Source of the DNA: Symbioplanes lichenis
Lineage (GTDB): Bacteria > Actinomycetota > Actinomycetes > Mycobacteriales > Micromonosporaceae
Assembly (NCBI RefSeq): GCF_030709675.1
Contig: NZ_JAUZQD010000005.1
Location: 124,001 to 188,000 of the forward strand
DNA length: 64,000 nt
Direction: 5' to 3'
Positions 17,579-26,195 of this stretch are shown one piece after another (the stretch's first letter is position 1; each line of letters opens with the position of its first letter). Under the pieces are notes generated by a model. That model ran no database searches. It saw only the letters and a program-made list of their open reading frames with translations, and had not been told where the DNA came from. A program made the position numbers and the translations under genes.

Positions 17579-18997
17579 GTGTTCGCGATTCGCCTCGTCA
17601 CCACGTCCGGCCCCGGGACCCATGTCCTGCCGGCCGATTCCTCCCGGGTGCTGGCAGGCGGTGACGAAGAGACCGCGGAGCTGCTGCGGACGGCCGACGA
17701 GCCGGGCCGCGCGGGCGCCGTCCAGGTCTTCCCCCGCCCGCTGCGCACCCCGGCCAAGCTGCTGATCGCCGGCATCGGCGCGGGTGACGAGGCCGGCTGG
17801 CGCGCCGCCGGTGCCGCCGCCCTGCGGGCCGTGCCCGCCGACGAACCCCTGCACGTCGTGCTGCCCGCCGACGCCGAGCCCGCCGCCGTGCGCGCGCTCG
17901 CCGAGGGCCTGTGGTTCGCCGGCTACCGGTTCCGCGACGCCGTCTCCGGCCCGCGGTCCGTCGAGGTCACCCTGCAAACTTCCACCCCTGACGCGTACGC
18001 GGAGAGCCTCGCCGTGGCCCGCGCGACCGCCGAGGCGACGTGGCTCGCCCGCGACCTGACCAACACGCCGGCCTCCCTGAAGAACCCGGAGTGGTTCGCG
18101 TCGCAAGTCGTCGCGGAGGCTGCTCGCCGCGAGGGCCTGACCGTCGTGGTCCGCGAGACCGACCAGTTGCGGGCCGAGGGCTTCGGCGGCCTGCTCGCGG
18201 TCGGCGGCGGCTCGGCCACCCCGCCGCGGCTGGTCGAGGCCAGCTGGCGGCCCGAGGGCGCCACCAAGCACGTGGTGCTGGTCGGCAAGGGCATCACCTT
18301 CGACACGGGCGGTCTCACGATCAAGCCCCGCGAGGGCATGAAGCTCATGAAGAAGGACATGGGCGGCGCGGCCGCGATCATCGGCGCGGTCCTGGGCGCG
18401 GCCGACCTGCGCCTTCCGGTACGCGTCACCGCCCTCGCGCCCCTCGCCGAGAACGCGGTCAGCGGCTCCGCCTACCGTCCCGGCGACATCATCACGCACT
18501 GGGACGGCACGACGTCGGAGAGCACCAACTCCGACGCCGAGGGCCGCCTGGTCCTGGCCGACGCCCTTGGTTACGCCGTCGGCACGCTCGAGCCCGACGT
18601 GGTGATCGACCTCGCCACGCTGACCGGCGCGAACGCGGTGGCCCTGGGCAAGCGCACGGCCGCCCTCTACAGCCACGACGACGAGCTCGCGGCGGCCCTC
18701 TTCGCGGCCGGCGAGGCAGCGGGCGAGCGGATGTGGCGCCTGCCGCTCCCGGACGAGTACAAGGAGTACCTGGCCAGCGACATGGCCGACCGGCACAGCT
18801 CGCCGACGCGCGGAGCCGGCTCGGTCGTCGCCGCGCTCTATCTCGGCGAGTTCCTGGGCGACAAGGTGGGCAGCTGGGCGCACCTCGACATGTCCGCCCC
18901 GAGCTGGTCCGAGAAGCCCGACGGCGACCTGCCGCAGGGCGCGACCGGCTGGGGCACGCGGACCCTCCTGCGGTATTTGTCGGAGATCAGCGCATGA
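17579..18997 (+). CDS. pepA: leucyl aminopeptidase (M17)
   Basis: Cytosolic metallo-exopeptidase removing N-terminal residues from peptides. The 472-residue protein has the M17 two-domain layout: an N-terminal macro-like domain (1-160) and a C-terminal catalytic domain with KGITFDTGGLTIKP (metal ligands and Lys), the signature NSDAEGRLVLADAL (usually NTDAEGRL) and DLATLTGANAVALG. A hexameric di-metal enzyme is expected. The start is a GTG at 17579 with a poor ribosome binding site. It is followed by a short tandem repeat derived from the tail of the convergent methyltransferase gene. Confidence 0.94.
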   Translation: MFAIRLVTTSGPGTHVLPADSSRVLAGGDEETAELLRTADEPGRAGAVQVFPRPLRTPAKLLIAGIGAGDEAGWRAAGAAALRAVPADEPLHVVLPADAEPAAVRALAEGLWFAGYRFRDAVSGPRSVEVTLQTSTPDAYAESLAVARATAEATWLARDLTNTPASLKNPEWFASQVVAEAARREGLTVVVRETDQLRAEGFGGLLAVGGGSATPPRLVEASWRPEGATKHVVLVGKGITFDTGGLTIKPREGMKLMKKDMGGAAAIIGAVLGAADLRLPVRVTALAPLAENAVSGSAYRPGDIITHWDGTTSESTNSDAEGRLVLADALGYAVGTLEPDVVIDLATLTGANAVALGKRTAALYSHDDELAAALFAAGEAAGERMWRLPLPDEYKEYLASDMADRHSSPTRGAGSVVAALYLGEFLGDKVGSWAHLDMSAPSWSEKPDGDLPQGATGWGTRTLLRYLSEISA

Positions 18998-19084
18998 TCG
19001 CAGCGCTGCGCCCGGGGAGCGCCGCGGTCAGCGCTTGACCGCAGCGCTTCGTCGGGCGAGCGGTGCGGTCAGCGCTTGACCGCG
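18996..19084 (+). repeat. tandem repeat made from the 3' end of the methyltransferase gene, ~42-bp period
   Basis: CGGTCAGCGCTTGACCGC occurs at 19025-19042 and 19067-19084, and the flanking sequence (GCAGCGCT, cg-rich) is also repeated, with a third partial unit at about 18996. On the minus strand each unit reproduces the last codons and stop of the methyltransferase gene (AVKR, stop). The duplicated gene tail thus fills the convergent junction. Confidence 0.75.
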
Positions 19085-19785
19085 GCGAGGAGGCCGCCGC
19101 CCGTCGGGATGATGGCCGGCGTCCACTCCTCGGACTCGCGGATGCTCTTGACCGTCTCGCGGATCGTGATGGTGTCGGCGTCGCGGGCCGCCGGGTCGCT
19201 GATCCGGCCGCCCGCCAGCGCGCCGTTGACCACGAGGATGCCGCCCGGGCGCAGCAGGCGCAGGGCGGCGTCGGCGCACGCCCCGAACTCGGTGGCGTCG
19301 GCGTCGACGAAGACCAGGTCGTAGACCCCGTCGGCCAGGCGCGGCAGCACGTCCAGGGCGCGGCCGGTGATGATCCGGGTGCGGGACGAGGCGAAGCCGG
19401 CCTCCTGGAAGATCCGGCGGGCGATGCGCTGGTGCTCGTTTTCGACGTCGATGGTCGTGAGGACGCCGTCGGCCCGCATGCCGCGCAGGAGCCAGACGCC
19501 GCTGACGCCCGTACCGGTGCCGATCTCGACGACCGCCTTGGCGCTCCCCGCGGCGGCCAGCAGGCTGAGCACGGACCCCGCGCCGGGGGAGACGGCGGCG
19601 AGCCCGACCTCGAGGGCCAGGCTGCGGGCGGTCTGCAGCACGACGTCCTCGGCGGCGTAGGCCTCGGCGAACTGGACCGACTGGGCACTGGGGGTGCCGA
19701 GCTGGCGGGCTGCGGTGACGATGACGACCTCCGGGCTCTCACGACGTGCCGGCCGCGAGCCGTGCGGCCCGGAAACGGTGCACAT
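19069..19785 (-). CDS. class I SAM-dependent O-methyltransferase
   Basis: A 238-residue protein of the catechol-O-methyltransferase-like family (Methyltransf_3). The SAM site VVEIGTGTGVSGVWLLRGM is followed by TTIDVENEH (acidic ligand to the SAM ribose) and LVFVDADATEF (metal-binding Asp). It should transfer a methyl group to a hydroxyl of an unidentified small molecule. ATG at 19785 (MCTVSGPHG) is the likely start; the frame stays open upstream without a plausible signal. In Mycobacterium and many other actinobacteria this gene lies beside sigE-rseA-htrA-tatB. Here htrA follows divergently after only 184 bp, so sigE and rseA are not in their usual place. Confidence 0.9.
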   Translation of the reverse strand: MCTVSGPHGSRPARRESPEVVIVTAARQLGTPSAQSVQFAEAYAAEDVVLQTARSLALEVGLAAVSPGAGSVLSLLAAAGSAKAVVEIGTGTGVSGVWLLRGMRADGVLTTIDVENEHQRIARRIFQEAGFASSRTRIITGRALDVLPRLADGVYDLVFVDADATEFGACADAALRLLRPGGILVVNGALAGGRISDPAARDADTITIRETVKSIRESEEWTPAIIPTGGGLLAAVKR

Positions 19786-19969
19786 CGGGTATGAGCGTAG
19801 AGCGATGCTCTCCCTTCGCGCATCGGGACTTCGCCGGTGGAAAGCGGCGGTTGGGTCGTCGAGGCGCCTACTGAGCGGATGACCGACGCCGATCCGTGTC
19901 ATTCTGGAGGCGGAGCCGGAGCCCTCCGGGGTGCCCGGCCCGCGCGGACGACGATCTGGAGGGCCCGAC

Positions 19970-21241
19970 GTGACCGACGGCTGGAGCTGGCGCCAGTCCC
20001 CGACGCCACCGGCCGCGCCGCCGCCGGGTGGCCCCGGGTCCCCCTGGTGGTCCGACGCCCTGGCCGACCCGTGGCGCGACCCTTATGCGCCGTCCGCCGT
20101 CGTCGTTCCGAGCGCGCCGCAGAGCACGGGCCCCGAGCCCGAGCCGGTGAGCGACCCCCGCGACCGGCCGCGCGCGCTGACTCCGATCCTGCTGATCTGC
20201 CTGGTCACGGCCCTGCTGGCCGGCGGCCTGGGCGGCACCCTGGGCTATGTCTTCGCGGCCCGCAGCGGCGTCGGGGGCGGCGGCACGCAGCTCGGCGGCG
20301 CCCCGGTCGCGGCGCCCAGCGCGGCCCAGCGCGCCCCTGAGTCCAACGCCGGCGTGGTGCAGAAGGTCGCCCCGAGCGTGGTCACGGTCCGGGTCTCGGG
20401 CGCCATCGGGTCCGGCTTCGTGGTGAGCCAGGAGGGCTACGTGATCACCAACGATCACGTCGTGGCCAACGGCGGCGACACCATGTCGGTGCTCTTCAGC
20501 GACGGCACCACCGCCCCGGCGACGCTCGTCGGCCGCGAGCCCGAGTCGGACATCGCAGTGATCAAAGTCTCTCGCGATGATGTGACGGCCATCCAGCTGG
20601 GCGACTCGGACGCCATCGCCGTGGGTGACCCGGTGTTCGCGTTCGGTTCGCCGCTCAATCTGGTCAACACCGTCACCGAGGGCATCGTCAGTGCGCTCGA
20701 CCGCACCCTGCAGGCGCCCGACACGGACGGCACCACCCGCTACTACGCGGCCATCCAGACCGACGCCGCCGTCAACCAGGGCAACTCGGGCGGCCCGCTG
20801 GTCGACGGCGACGGCCGGGTCATCGGCGTCAACTCGGTCATCCGCTCGCTCGGCACGGCCGAGAGCGAGGCCGGCAACATCGGCCTGGCCTTTGCCATCC
20901 CGATCAACCAGGCCCGCCGCATCGCCGAGGACATCATCGACACCGGCAAGGCCCGGCGTACGGTCATCGGCGCCGAAGTGGCGACCGGCGGCAGCACCGC
21001 GGGGGCGAGCAGCGGCACGGGCGCCCGGCTCCGCTCGGTCCAGGCCGCCGGTCCGGCCGCCGCGGCCGGGCTCAAGAGCGGCGACGTCGTCACGAAGTTC
21101 GACAACCACGTGCTCGACGACGGCGTGGGGCTCATCGCGCTGGTCCGCAAGTATGCGCCGGGCGCCACCGTGCCGATCGAGTACCGCCGAGGTACCAAGA
21201 CACAGACAGCGTCAGTAACCTTGGCAGCCGACGCGAAGTGA
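19970..21241 (+). CDS. htrA: membrane-anchored HtrA/DegP-like serine protease with PDZ domain
   Basis: Envelope quality-control protease of 423 residues. A Pro/Trp-rich cytoplasmic tail (1-65) precedes one membrane helix (about 67-90), a trypsin-like domain (about 125-320) and a C-terminal PDZ domain (about 340-420; LKSGDVVTKFDNHVL). The triad is His163 (ITNDHVVAN), Asp194 (ESDIAVIKV) and Ser273 (QGNSGGPLV). GTG at 19970 has GGAGGG 6 bases upstream. The gene precedes tatB, the classical actinobacterial order. It would act outside the membrane on misfolded exported proteins; the cleaved targets are not deducible. Confidence 0.93.
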   Translation: MTDGWSWRQSPTPPAAPPPGGPGSPWWSDALADPWRDPYAPSAVVVPSAPQSTGPEPEPVSDPRDRPRALTPILLICLVTALLAGGLGGTLGYVFAARSGVGGGGTQLGGAPVAAPSAAQRAPESNAGVVQKVAPSVVTVRVSGAIGSGFVVSQEGYVITNDHVVANGGDTMSVLFSDGTTAPATLVGREPESDIAVIKVSRDDVTAIQLGDSDAIAVGDPVFAFGSPLNLVNTVTEGIVSALDRTLQAPDTDGTTRYYAAIQTDAAVNQGNSGGPLVDGDGRVIGVNSVIRSLGTAESEAGNIGLAFAIPINQARRIAEDIIDTGKARRTVIGAEVATGGSTAGASSGTGARLRSVQAAGPAAAAGLKSGDVVTKFDNHVLDDGVGLIALVRKYAPGATVPIEYRRGTKTQTASVTLAADAK

Positions 21242-21272
21242 GAAGCCCTCACGGGCGAGGAAGGCGGCGGCC

Positions 21273-21695
21273 GTGTTCGAGAACCTGAACTGGTGGGAGA
21301 TCGCTGCCCTGCTGATGCTCGCACTGCTGATCTTCGGCGAGCGCCTGCCCAAGGTCATCGGCGACGGCCTGCGCATGCTCCGCAGCCTGCGCCAGATGGC
21401 CCAGAACGCGACGACCGACCTCAGCCGCGAGCTCGGCACCGACATCCAGCTCCAGGACCTGCACCCGAAGGCGTTCATCCGCAAGCACGTCCTGTCCGAG
21501 GACGACGAGGCCGCGCTCCGCAAGCCGCTGCAGGGGCTCTTCGAGGACGTGAAGACCGACCTCAACGGGGTCAAGACCGACCTCAACGGCGTGAAGTCGA
21601 ACCTCACCGAGGCCGCCAAGCCGGCTCCCAAGCCCGCGCCCTCCGCCGCGCCCGCGGCCCCGGCGCCGCGGGCGATCGATATGGACGCCACCTGA
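21273..21695 (+). CDS. tatB: Sec-independent translocase subunit TatB
   Basis: Component of the twin-arginine export system, recognising folded Tat substrates with TatC. The 140-residue protein has an N-terminal membrane helix (WWEIAALLMLALLIFGERLP), the FGxxLP hinge, an amphipathic helix (VIGDGLRMLRSLRQM) and a long polar tail. The tail contains a heptapeptide repeat (VKTDLNG twice, then VKSNLTE) and an Ala/Pro-rich end. GTG start at 21273. It lies 31 bp after htrA and probably shares its transcript. TatA and TatC are not in this window, as expected for actinobacteria where tatB is separate. Confidence 0.92.
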   Translation: MFENLNWWEIAALLMLALLIFGERLPKVIGDGLRMLRSLRQMAQNATTDLSRELGTDIQLQDLHPKAFIRKHVLSEDDEAALRKPLQGLFEDVKTDLNGVKTDLNGVKSNLTEAAKPAPKPAPSAAPAAPAPRAIDMDAT

Positions 21696-21708
21696 TCCTC
21701 ACGAGTTC

Positions 21709-21738
21709 GGGCGCCGACCCCGAGAGGGGTTGACGCCC
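21709..21738. terminator. bidirectional terminator between tatB and mrp
   Basis: A 13-bp stem (21709-21721 against 21726-21738) with one mismatch and one G-T wobble closes on a GAGA tetraloop. It lies between two convergent genes and has no T tract, which is usual for high-GC actinobacteria. Confidence 0.75.
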
Positions 21739-21756
21739 GTTCGCCGTGCGGGTGGG

Positions 21757-22905
21757 TCAGCGGCGGGTGGTGACACTCAGCCCCAAAGGCTTGCCGACCA
21801 GGGACTCACGCCGCACGGCCAGCCGGTCGGCGACGGCGTCGAGGGCGGCGGCCGCCGGGGCGGTCGGGTCGGCCAGCACGATCGGGGTGCCCGCGTCGCC
21901 GGCCTCGCGGACGCGGGTGTCGAGCGGGATCTGGCCGAGCAGCGGCACCCGGGCGCCCACGGTCTGGGTCAGCGACTCGGCGACGGTCTGGCCGCCGCCC
22001 GAGCCGAAAACCTCCATGCGGGTGCCGTCGGGCAGCTCCATCCAGCTCATGTTCTCGACGACGCCGACCAGGCGCTGGTGGGTCTGCATGGCGATGGCGC
22101 CGGCCCGCTCGGCGACCTCGGCCGCCGCCATCTGCGGGGTGGTGACCACGAGGATCTCGGCGTTGGGCAGGAGCTGGGCCAGCGAGATGGCCACGTCGCC
22201 GGTGCCCGGCGGGAGGTCGAGGAGCAGCACGTCGAGGTCGCCCCAGAAGACGTCCGCGAGGAACTGCTGCAGCGCCCGGTGCAGCATCGGGCCGCGCCAG
22301 ACGACGGCGGCGTTGCCCGCGGTGAACATGCCGATCGAGATGACCTTCACGCCGTGCGACTGCGGCGGCATGATCATTTCCTCGACGCGGGTGGGGCGGC
22401 CGTCGACGCCGAGCATGCGGGGGACCGAGTGGCCGTAGATGTCGGCGTCGACCACGCCGACGCTCAGGCCGCGCTTGGCCAGCGCCGCGGCCAGGTTGAC
22501 GGTGACGCTGGACTTGCCGACGCCGCCCTTGCCGCTGGCCACCGCATAGACCCGGGTCTTGGAGCCGGGCTGGGCGAAGGGGATGACCGGCTCGGCGCTC
22601 TGGCCGCCGCCGCGCAGCTGCGCCTGCAGGGCCTTGCGCTGCTCCTCGGTCATGACGCCGAAGTCGATGGTCACGGCCTCGATGCCCGGGATCGCGGTGA
22701 GGGCGGCGGTGATGTCGGTGGTGAGCTTGTCGCGCAGCGGACAGCCGGCCACGGTGAGCAGCAGCTCGACGTTGACCTTGCCGGCGGCGACGGCGAAGCC
22801 CTTGACCATGCCGAGCTCGGTGATCGGCCGGCGGATCTCGGGATCGTCGACCGTGGCGAGGGCGGCCTGGATCGCGTCCTCAACGGTGGGGGCAGGAGCG
22901 GACAT
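21757..22905 (-). CDS. mrp: Mrp/NBP35-family Fe-S carrier ATPase
   Basis: Cytosolic P-loop ATPase that binds and transfers Fe-S clusters to target proteins. The 382-residue protein has an N-terminal MIP18/DUF59 domain (about 8-95; TVAGCPLRDKLTTDI with a conserved Cys) and the deviant Walker A motif VASGKGGVGKSSVTVNLAAA near residue 133. MIMPPQSHGVKVISIGMFTA and LLLDLPPGTGDVAI follow. The usual CxxC cluster-binding pair of eukaryotic NBP35 is not evident, as in many bacterial Mrp proteins. It is convergent with tatB and followed upstream by the DUF1003 gene, an order shared with mycobacteria. Confidence 0.93.
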   Translation of the reverse strand: MSAPAPTVEDAIQAALATVDDPEIRRPITELGMVKGFAVAAGKVNVELLLTVAGCPLRDKLTTDITAALTAIPGIEAVTIDFGVMTEEQRKALQAQLRGGGQSAEPVIPFAQPGSKTRVYAVASGKGGVGKSSVTVNLAAALAKRGLSVGVVDADIYGHSVPRMLGVDGRPTRVEEMIMPPQSHGVKVISIGMFTAGNAAVVWRGPMLHRALQQFLADVFWGDLDVLLLDLPPGTGDVAISLAQLLPNAEILVVTTPQMAAAEVAERAGAIAMQTHQRLVGVVENMSWMELPDGTRMEVFGSGGGQTVAESLTQTVGARVPLLGQIPLDTRVREAGDAGTPIVLADPTAPAAAALDAVADRLAVRRESLVGKPLGLSVTTRR

Positions 22906-22926
22906 GAGATCCAGCCTACGCCGGAG

Positions 22927-23469
22927 TCAGGAGTGGTCCTCCTCCCACTCCTTCCGCTCCAGCTTCTGCCGGCGACCGGCCGCCTCGTCCAGCTCGTCGG
23001 CCACCCGGGCCAGCTCGGAGCGGATGAAGTCGCGGGTCGCGACCTCGCCCAGGGCGATGCGCAGGGCGGCGATCTCGCGGGTCAGATATTCGGTGTCGGC
23101 CTTCTGCATGGCGGCCCGGCGCCGGTCCTCCTCCATGCCCAGCCTGTCCCGGTCGGTCTGCCTGTTCTGCGCGAGCAGGATGAGCGGCGCGGCGTAGGAC
23201 GCCTGCAGGGACAAGATCAAGGTCAGGAACGTGAAGGTGTACGGGTCGAAGCGCAGATTGGCCGGCGCCAAGGTGTTCCACGCGAACCAGGCGCCGATGA
23301 CGATCGTCATGTAGACGATGAACTTGGCCGTGCCCATGTAGCGGGCGATGTTCTCCGACCACTGCCCGAAGGCCTCGGGGTCGAAGCGGGGCAGCCGGAC
23401 CCGTCCGGGCTCGACCGGCTGGTCCAGGCGGTCGAGCCGCTCCACCCGCTCGCGGCGCAGCTCGGTCAT
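22927..23469 (-). CDS. DUF1003 family membrane protein
   Basis: A 180-residue protein with a polar N-terminus, the DUF1003 core of two membrane helices (FIVYMTIVIGAWFAWNTLAP and FTFLTLILSLQASYAAPLIL) followed by the family signature LILLAQNRQTDRDR, and a long C-terminal coiled coil rich in Arg/Glu. Function is unknown. Its start overlaps the stop of the upstream PRC/CBS gene by 4 bases, so the pair is co-expressed; the same pair is conserved in other actinobacteria. The coiled coil suggests self-association or binding to that neighbour. Confidence 0.92.
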   Translation of the reverse strand: MTELRRERVERLDRLDQPVEPGRVRLPRFDPEAFGQWSENIARYMGTAKFIVYMTIVIGAWFAWNTLAPANLRFDPYTFTFLTLILSLQASYAAPLILLAQNRQTDRDRLGMEEDRRRAAMQKADTEYLTREIAALRIALGEVATRDFIRSELARVADELDEAAGRRQKLERKEWEEDHS

Positions 23470-24755
23470 CGCTCCGCCCCCGGCAGGATGCCGACCGGGT
23501 CCTCGTCGGCGACGTCCCGGTCGCGCCAGTCGCGGGGCAGGCTGTGGTCGAGCACGTCGTCGACCGTGACCGCCCCCACCAGCCGGTAGGTGCTGTCGAC
23601 CACCGGCATCGCCACCATGTCGTAGGTCGCCATCCGCCGGGTGATCTCGGTCAGCCCGGTCTCCGGCCGCAACGGGTCGATGTCCTTCTCGATGAGGCCG
23701 CCCAGGATCGAGGCGGGTGGCTCGCGCAGAAGGCGCTGGAAGTGGACCATGCCCAGATACTTCCCGCTCGGGGTGGCCGAGGGCGCACGGGCGACGAAAA
23801 CTTGGGCGGCGATCACAGGCGACAGCTCCGGCTCGCGGATGCGGGCCAGCGCCTCGGCCACCGTGCTGTCCGGCGTCATGATCACCGGTTCCGAGGTCAT
23901 GACCGAGCCGGCCGTGCCCGGGGTGTAGCTCATCAGCTGGCGGACCGGGGCCGCCTCCTCAGGCTCCATCAGGTCGAGCAGGATCGCCTGCTCCGCCTTG
24001 GGCAGCTCGGCCAGCAGGTCGGCGGCGTCGTCCGGGTCCATCCGCTCGAGGACGTCGGCGGCGCGCTCGCGGTCGAGTTGGACGAGGATCTCGACCTGGT
24101 CGTGCTCGGGCAGCTCCTCGAGCACGTCGGCCAGCGTCCGGTCGCTCAGCTCGGCGGCCACCTGGTTGCGCCGCGCGTCCGGCAGGTCCTGCAGGGCGTT
24201 CGCCATGTCGGCCGGGCGCATCTGCTCCAGCAGCGCGACCAGGTTGGCGTTGCCCTGGGTGTCGGTGGGCCCGACCATCCCCCGCACCCGGTCGTAGTCG
24301 ACCTGGTAGGTGTGCCCGCGCCGGCCCAGCCGCCCGCTGATGTCGCGGACGGCGACCCGGGTGATCAGCCACTCGTTGTTGCGGTTGAGGTCCATGCCGA
24401 GGTCGACGATCATGCCGCCCTTGGCCGGCGCCTCGCCGTCCTCCGGCTCGACGGTGACCCGCCGGTCCAGCAGGTCCTCGAGCACGAGCAGCTCGTTGGG
24501 GCGCTTCTCGAAGCGGCGCAGGTTGAGGGTGCCGGTGCTGAGCACGACCGCCTCGGCGTCCATTGACGTGACCCGGCCGATGGGCAGGAAGATGCGCCGG
24601 CGCAGCGCCATCTCCGCGACCAGGCCCACCACCTGCGGGGGTCTGTTGGTGGTGCGCAGCCGAACCACGGCGTCGCGGACCCGGCCCACCCGGTCGCCGT
24701 TGGGGTCGAACACCGGAAGCGCGGCCAGCCGCGCCAAGAAAACCCTCGTCCCCAT
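23466..24755 (-). CDS. PRC-barrel / MgtE-N / CBS-domain protein
   Basis: A 429-residue soluble protein resembling the cytosolic half of the MgtE magnesium channel without its membrane domain. PRC-barrel-like segments lie in the first 160 residues (PVFDPNGDRVGRVRDAVV; GGMIVDLGMDLNRNNEWL). The MgtE N-domain helices follow (about 190-290; ELSDRTLADVLEELPEHD, RMDPDDAADLLAELP), then two CBS motifs (SVMTSEPVIMTPDSTVAEAL; MVAMPVVDSTYRLVGAVTVD). CBS domains bind adenosine nucleotides or Mg2+, so a sensor role is likely. ATG at 24755 is preferred over a GTG two codons upstream. Translationally coupled to the DUF1003 gene. Confidence 0.88.
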   Translation of the reverse strand: MGTRVFLARLAALPVFDPNGDRVGRVRDAVVRLRTTNRPPQVVGLVAEMALRRRIFLPIGRVTSMDAEAVVLSTGTLNLRRFEKRPNELLVLEDLLDRRVTVEPEDGEAPAKGGMIVDLGMDLNRNNEWLITRVAVRDISGRLGRRGHTYQVDYDRVRGMVGPTDTQGNANLVALLEQMRPADMANALQDLPDARRNQVAAELSDRTLADVLEELPEHDQVEILVQLDRERAADVLERMDPDDAADLLAELPKAEQAILLDLMEPEEAAPVRQLMSYTPGTAGSVMTSEPVIMTPDSTVAEALARIREPELSPVIAAQVFVARAPSATPSGKYLGMVHFQRLLREPPASILGGLIEKDIDPLRPETGLTEITRRMATYDMVAMPVVDSTYRLVGAVTVDDVLDHSLPRDWRDRDVADEDPVGILPGAER

Positions 24756-24794
24756 GGTCACGCCCCAAGCGTAGGCGGCCGCTAGGTTCGGGGC

Positions 24795-25673
24795 ATGTCT
24801 ACCGTGGCGTACGAGATAGTGGACGTCTTCACCGACCGCCCGTTCGCGGGCAACCCGCTCGCCGTCGTCTTCGGCGCCGAGGCCCTGGCCGGGGACCAGA
24901 TGCAGGCGCTGGCGCGCGAGTTCAACCTCTCCGAGACGGTGTTCGTCCTGCCGCCCACGGACATCGAGGCCACCTATCGGGCGCGCATCTTCACCCCCGC
25001 GGCGGAGCTGCCGTTCGCCGGTCACCCCAGCGTCGGCGCGGCCGTCACCTATGTACGCCGGGGGCTCGCCGCCACGGGCACAGTCGTCCAGGAGTGCGGG
25101 GCGGGCCTGTTGCCGATCGCGGTCCGGGACGACGACTCGGCGACGCTGACCGGCGGCACTCCCACGCTCGGCGACGAGCTCGACCCCGAGGCGCTGCTCG
25201 AGGTGGCCGGGCTGGCCGGCGACGACTACGCGGGGTCCGGCACCACGCCGGGGTTCGCGGGGTGCGGGCTCGAGTTCGCGTACCTCCGGGTGCATCGCCG
25301 GGCGCTCGCCCGCGCGACCGTCGACCCGGGCCGGGCTGCCGCCGCCGGCCTCGGTGACCTGAGCGTCTTCGCCTGGGACGAGGGGACCCGGACGGCCTAT
25401 GCCCGGGTCTTCGCGCCCGGGTCCGGCGTGACCGAGGACCCGGCGACCGGCTCGGCGGCGCTCGGCCTCGGCGTGTGGCTGGTGGCGAACGGCTTGCTCC
25501 CGGCCGGCGGGACGAGCGATTACACCGTCCACCAGGGGTACGAGATCCACCGCCCGTCGCTGCTCACGTGCACGGTGACGGCGGCGTCGGGGGTGGCCCG
25601 GTCGGCCACGGTCGCCGGGCACGTGGTGCCGATCGCCCGGGGCGAGATCCTCGTGCCGCCCTTCGTGGGCTAG
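24795..25673 (+). CDS. PhzF-family isomerase
   Basis: A 292-residue member of the PhzF/diaminopimelate-epimerase-like fold. The start YEIVDVFTDRPFAGNPLAVV, the conserved Glu47 in FNLSETVFV (the PhzF catalytic acid), FTPAAELPFAGHPSVGAA and SGVTEDPATGSAALGLGVWL are the family motifs. In phenazine makers PhzF isomerises dihydro-hydroxyanthranilate, but most family members are orphan isomerases, and no phenazine gene is near. ATG at 24795, 40 bp from the divergent PRC/CBS gene. Its stop overlaps that of the convergent downstream gene by 4 bases (CTAG palindrome). Confidence 0.92.
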   Translation: MSTVAYEIVDVFTDRPFAGNPLAVVFGAEALAGDQMQALAREFNLSETVFVLPPTDIEATYRARIFTPAAELPFAGHPSVGAAVTYVRRGLAATGTVVQECGAGLLPIAVRDDDSATLTGGTPTLGDELDPEALLEVAGLAGDDYAGSGTTPGFAGCGLEFAYLRVHRRALARATVDPGRAAAAGLGDLSVFAWDEGTRTAYARVFAPGSGVTEDPATGSAALGLGVWLVANGLLPAGGTSDYTVHQGYEIHRPSLLTCTVTAASGVARSATVAGHVVPIARGEILVPPFVG

Positions 25674-26170
25674 CGCTTCTTCTTCCGTACGCGATGCAGG
25701 CGGAAGGGACGACGCACCTGGACCCGCGCCGGGGTCTCGCGGGGCGGCGCGGCCTGCGACTCGTCCGGCAGGTCGGCCCCCGCGACGGGCGGCTGCTCGA
25801 CGGGAGTGAGACGCACCACGGCGCAGCCCGTCTCGACCCAGCGGGCGACCTGCTCCTCGGCCGAGCCGTGCGCGTTGAGCCGCTTGGCCGCCAGCTGTGG
25901 GGCGGCCTCCGCCCAGGCGTCGGTGCCCGGGGCGAGCCGCTCGACCCGCGTGTCGAGGATCACGATCAGGCCGCCGTGGTCGCCGCGCAGCCGCACCTGG
26001 GCCGTCGTGGCCTCGGCGAGCCCCGGCGCCGCCTGCTCGCCCGGCCCGCTCAGCACGAGCAGCGAGCCGTCGAGCGGCAGCACCCACAGGCCGCGCGCGG
26101 GCGCGTCGCCCACGCCGATCCACGCGATGCCGGCCTTCTTGATCGCCTCGGCCACCAGCTCGGTCGTCAC
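25670..26170 (-). CDS. conserved hypothetical protein
   Basis: A 166-residue protein not assignable with confidence. The first 120 residues form alternating strands (GIAWIGVGDAPARGLWVLPL, GSLLVLSGPGEQAAPGL, GGLIVILDTRVERLAPG), compatible with a split-barrel or pyridoxamine-oxidase-like fold in which AWIGVGDA would be the first strand; this is only an impression. The tail is Pro-rich then strongly basic (RRPFRLHRVRKKKR), which could contact nucleic acid or membrane. It shares the four-base CTAG with the stop of the PhzF gene, each strand using TAG. It lies 25 bp downstream of the HAD gene on the same strand. Confidence 0.78.
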   Translation of the reverse strand: MTTELVAEAIKKAGIAWIGVGDAPARGLWVLPLDGSLLVLSGPGEQAAPGLAEATTAQVRLRGDHGGLIVILDTRVERLAPGTDAWAEAAPQLAAKRLNAHGSAEEQVARWVETGCAVVRLTPVEQPPVAGADLPDESQAAPPRETPARVQVRRPFRLHRVRKKKR

Positions 26171-26195
26171 GCCCCCATCCTCGCAGCTCGCCCGC

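Noticed and set aside
21730..23589. 619-codon plus-strand frame opposite mrp and DUF1003
   Set aside because: Covers two well-supported minus-strand genes; no protein-like motifs.
24795..25673. phenazine biosynthesis
   Set aside because: A PhzF-family enzyme alone is not evidence for phenazine; no other phz gene is present.
23466..26123. 885-codon minus-strand frame extending upstream of the PRC/CBS gene
   Set aside because: Only the part from 24755 downward is coding; the extension is antisense to the PhzF gene.
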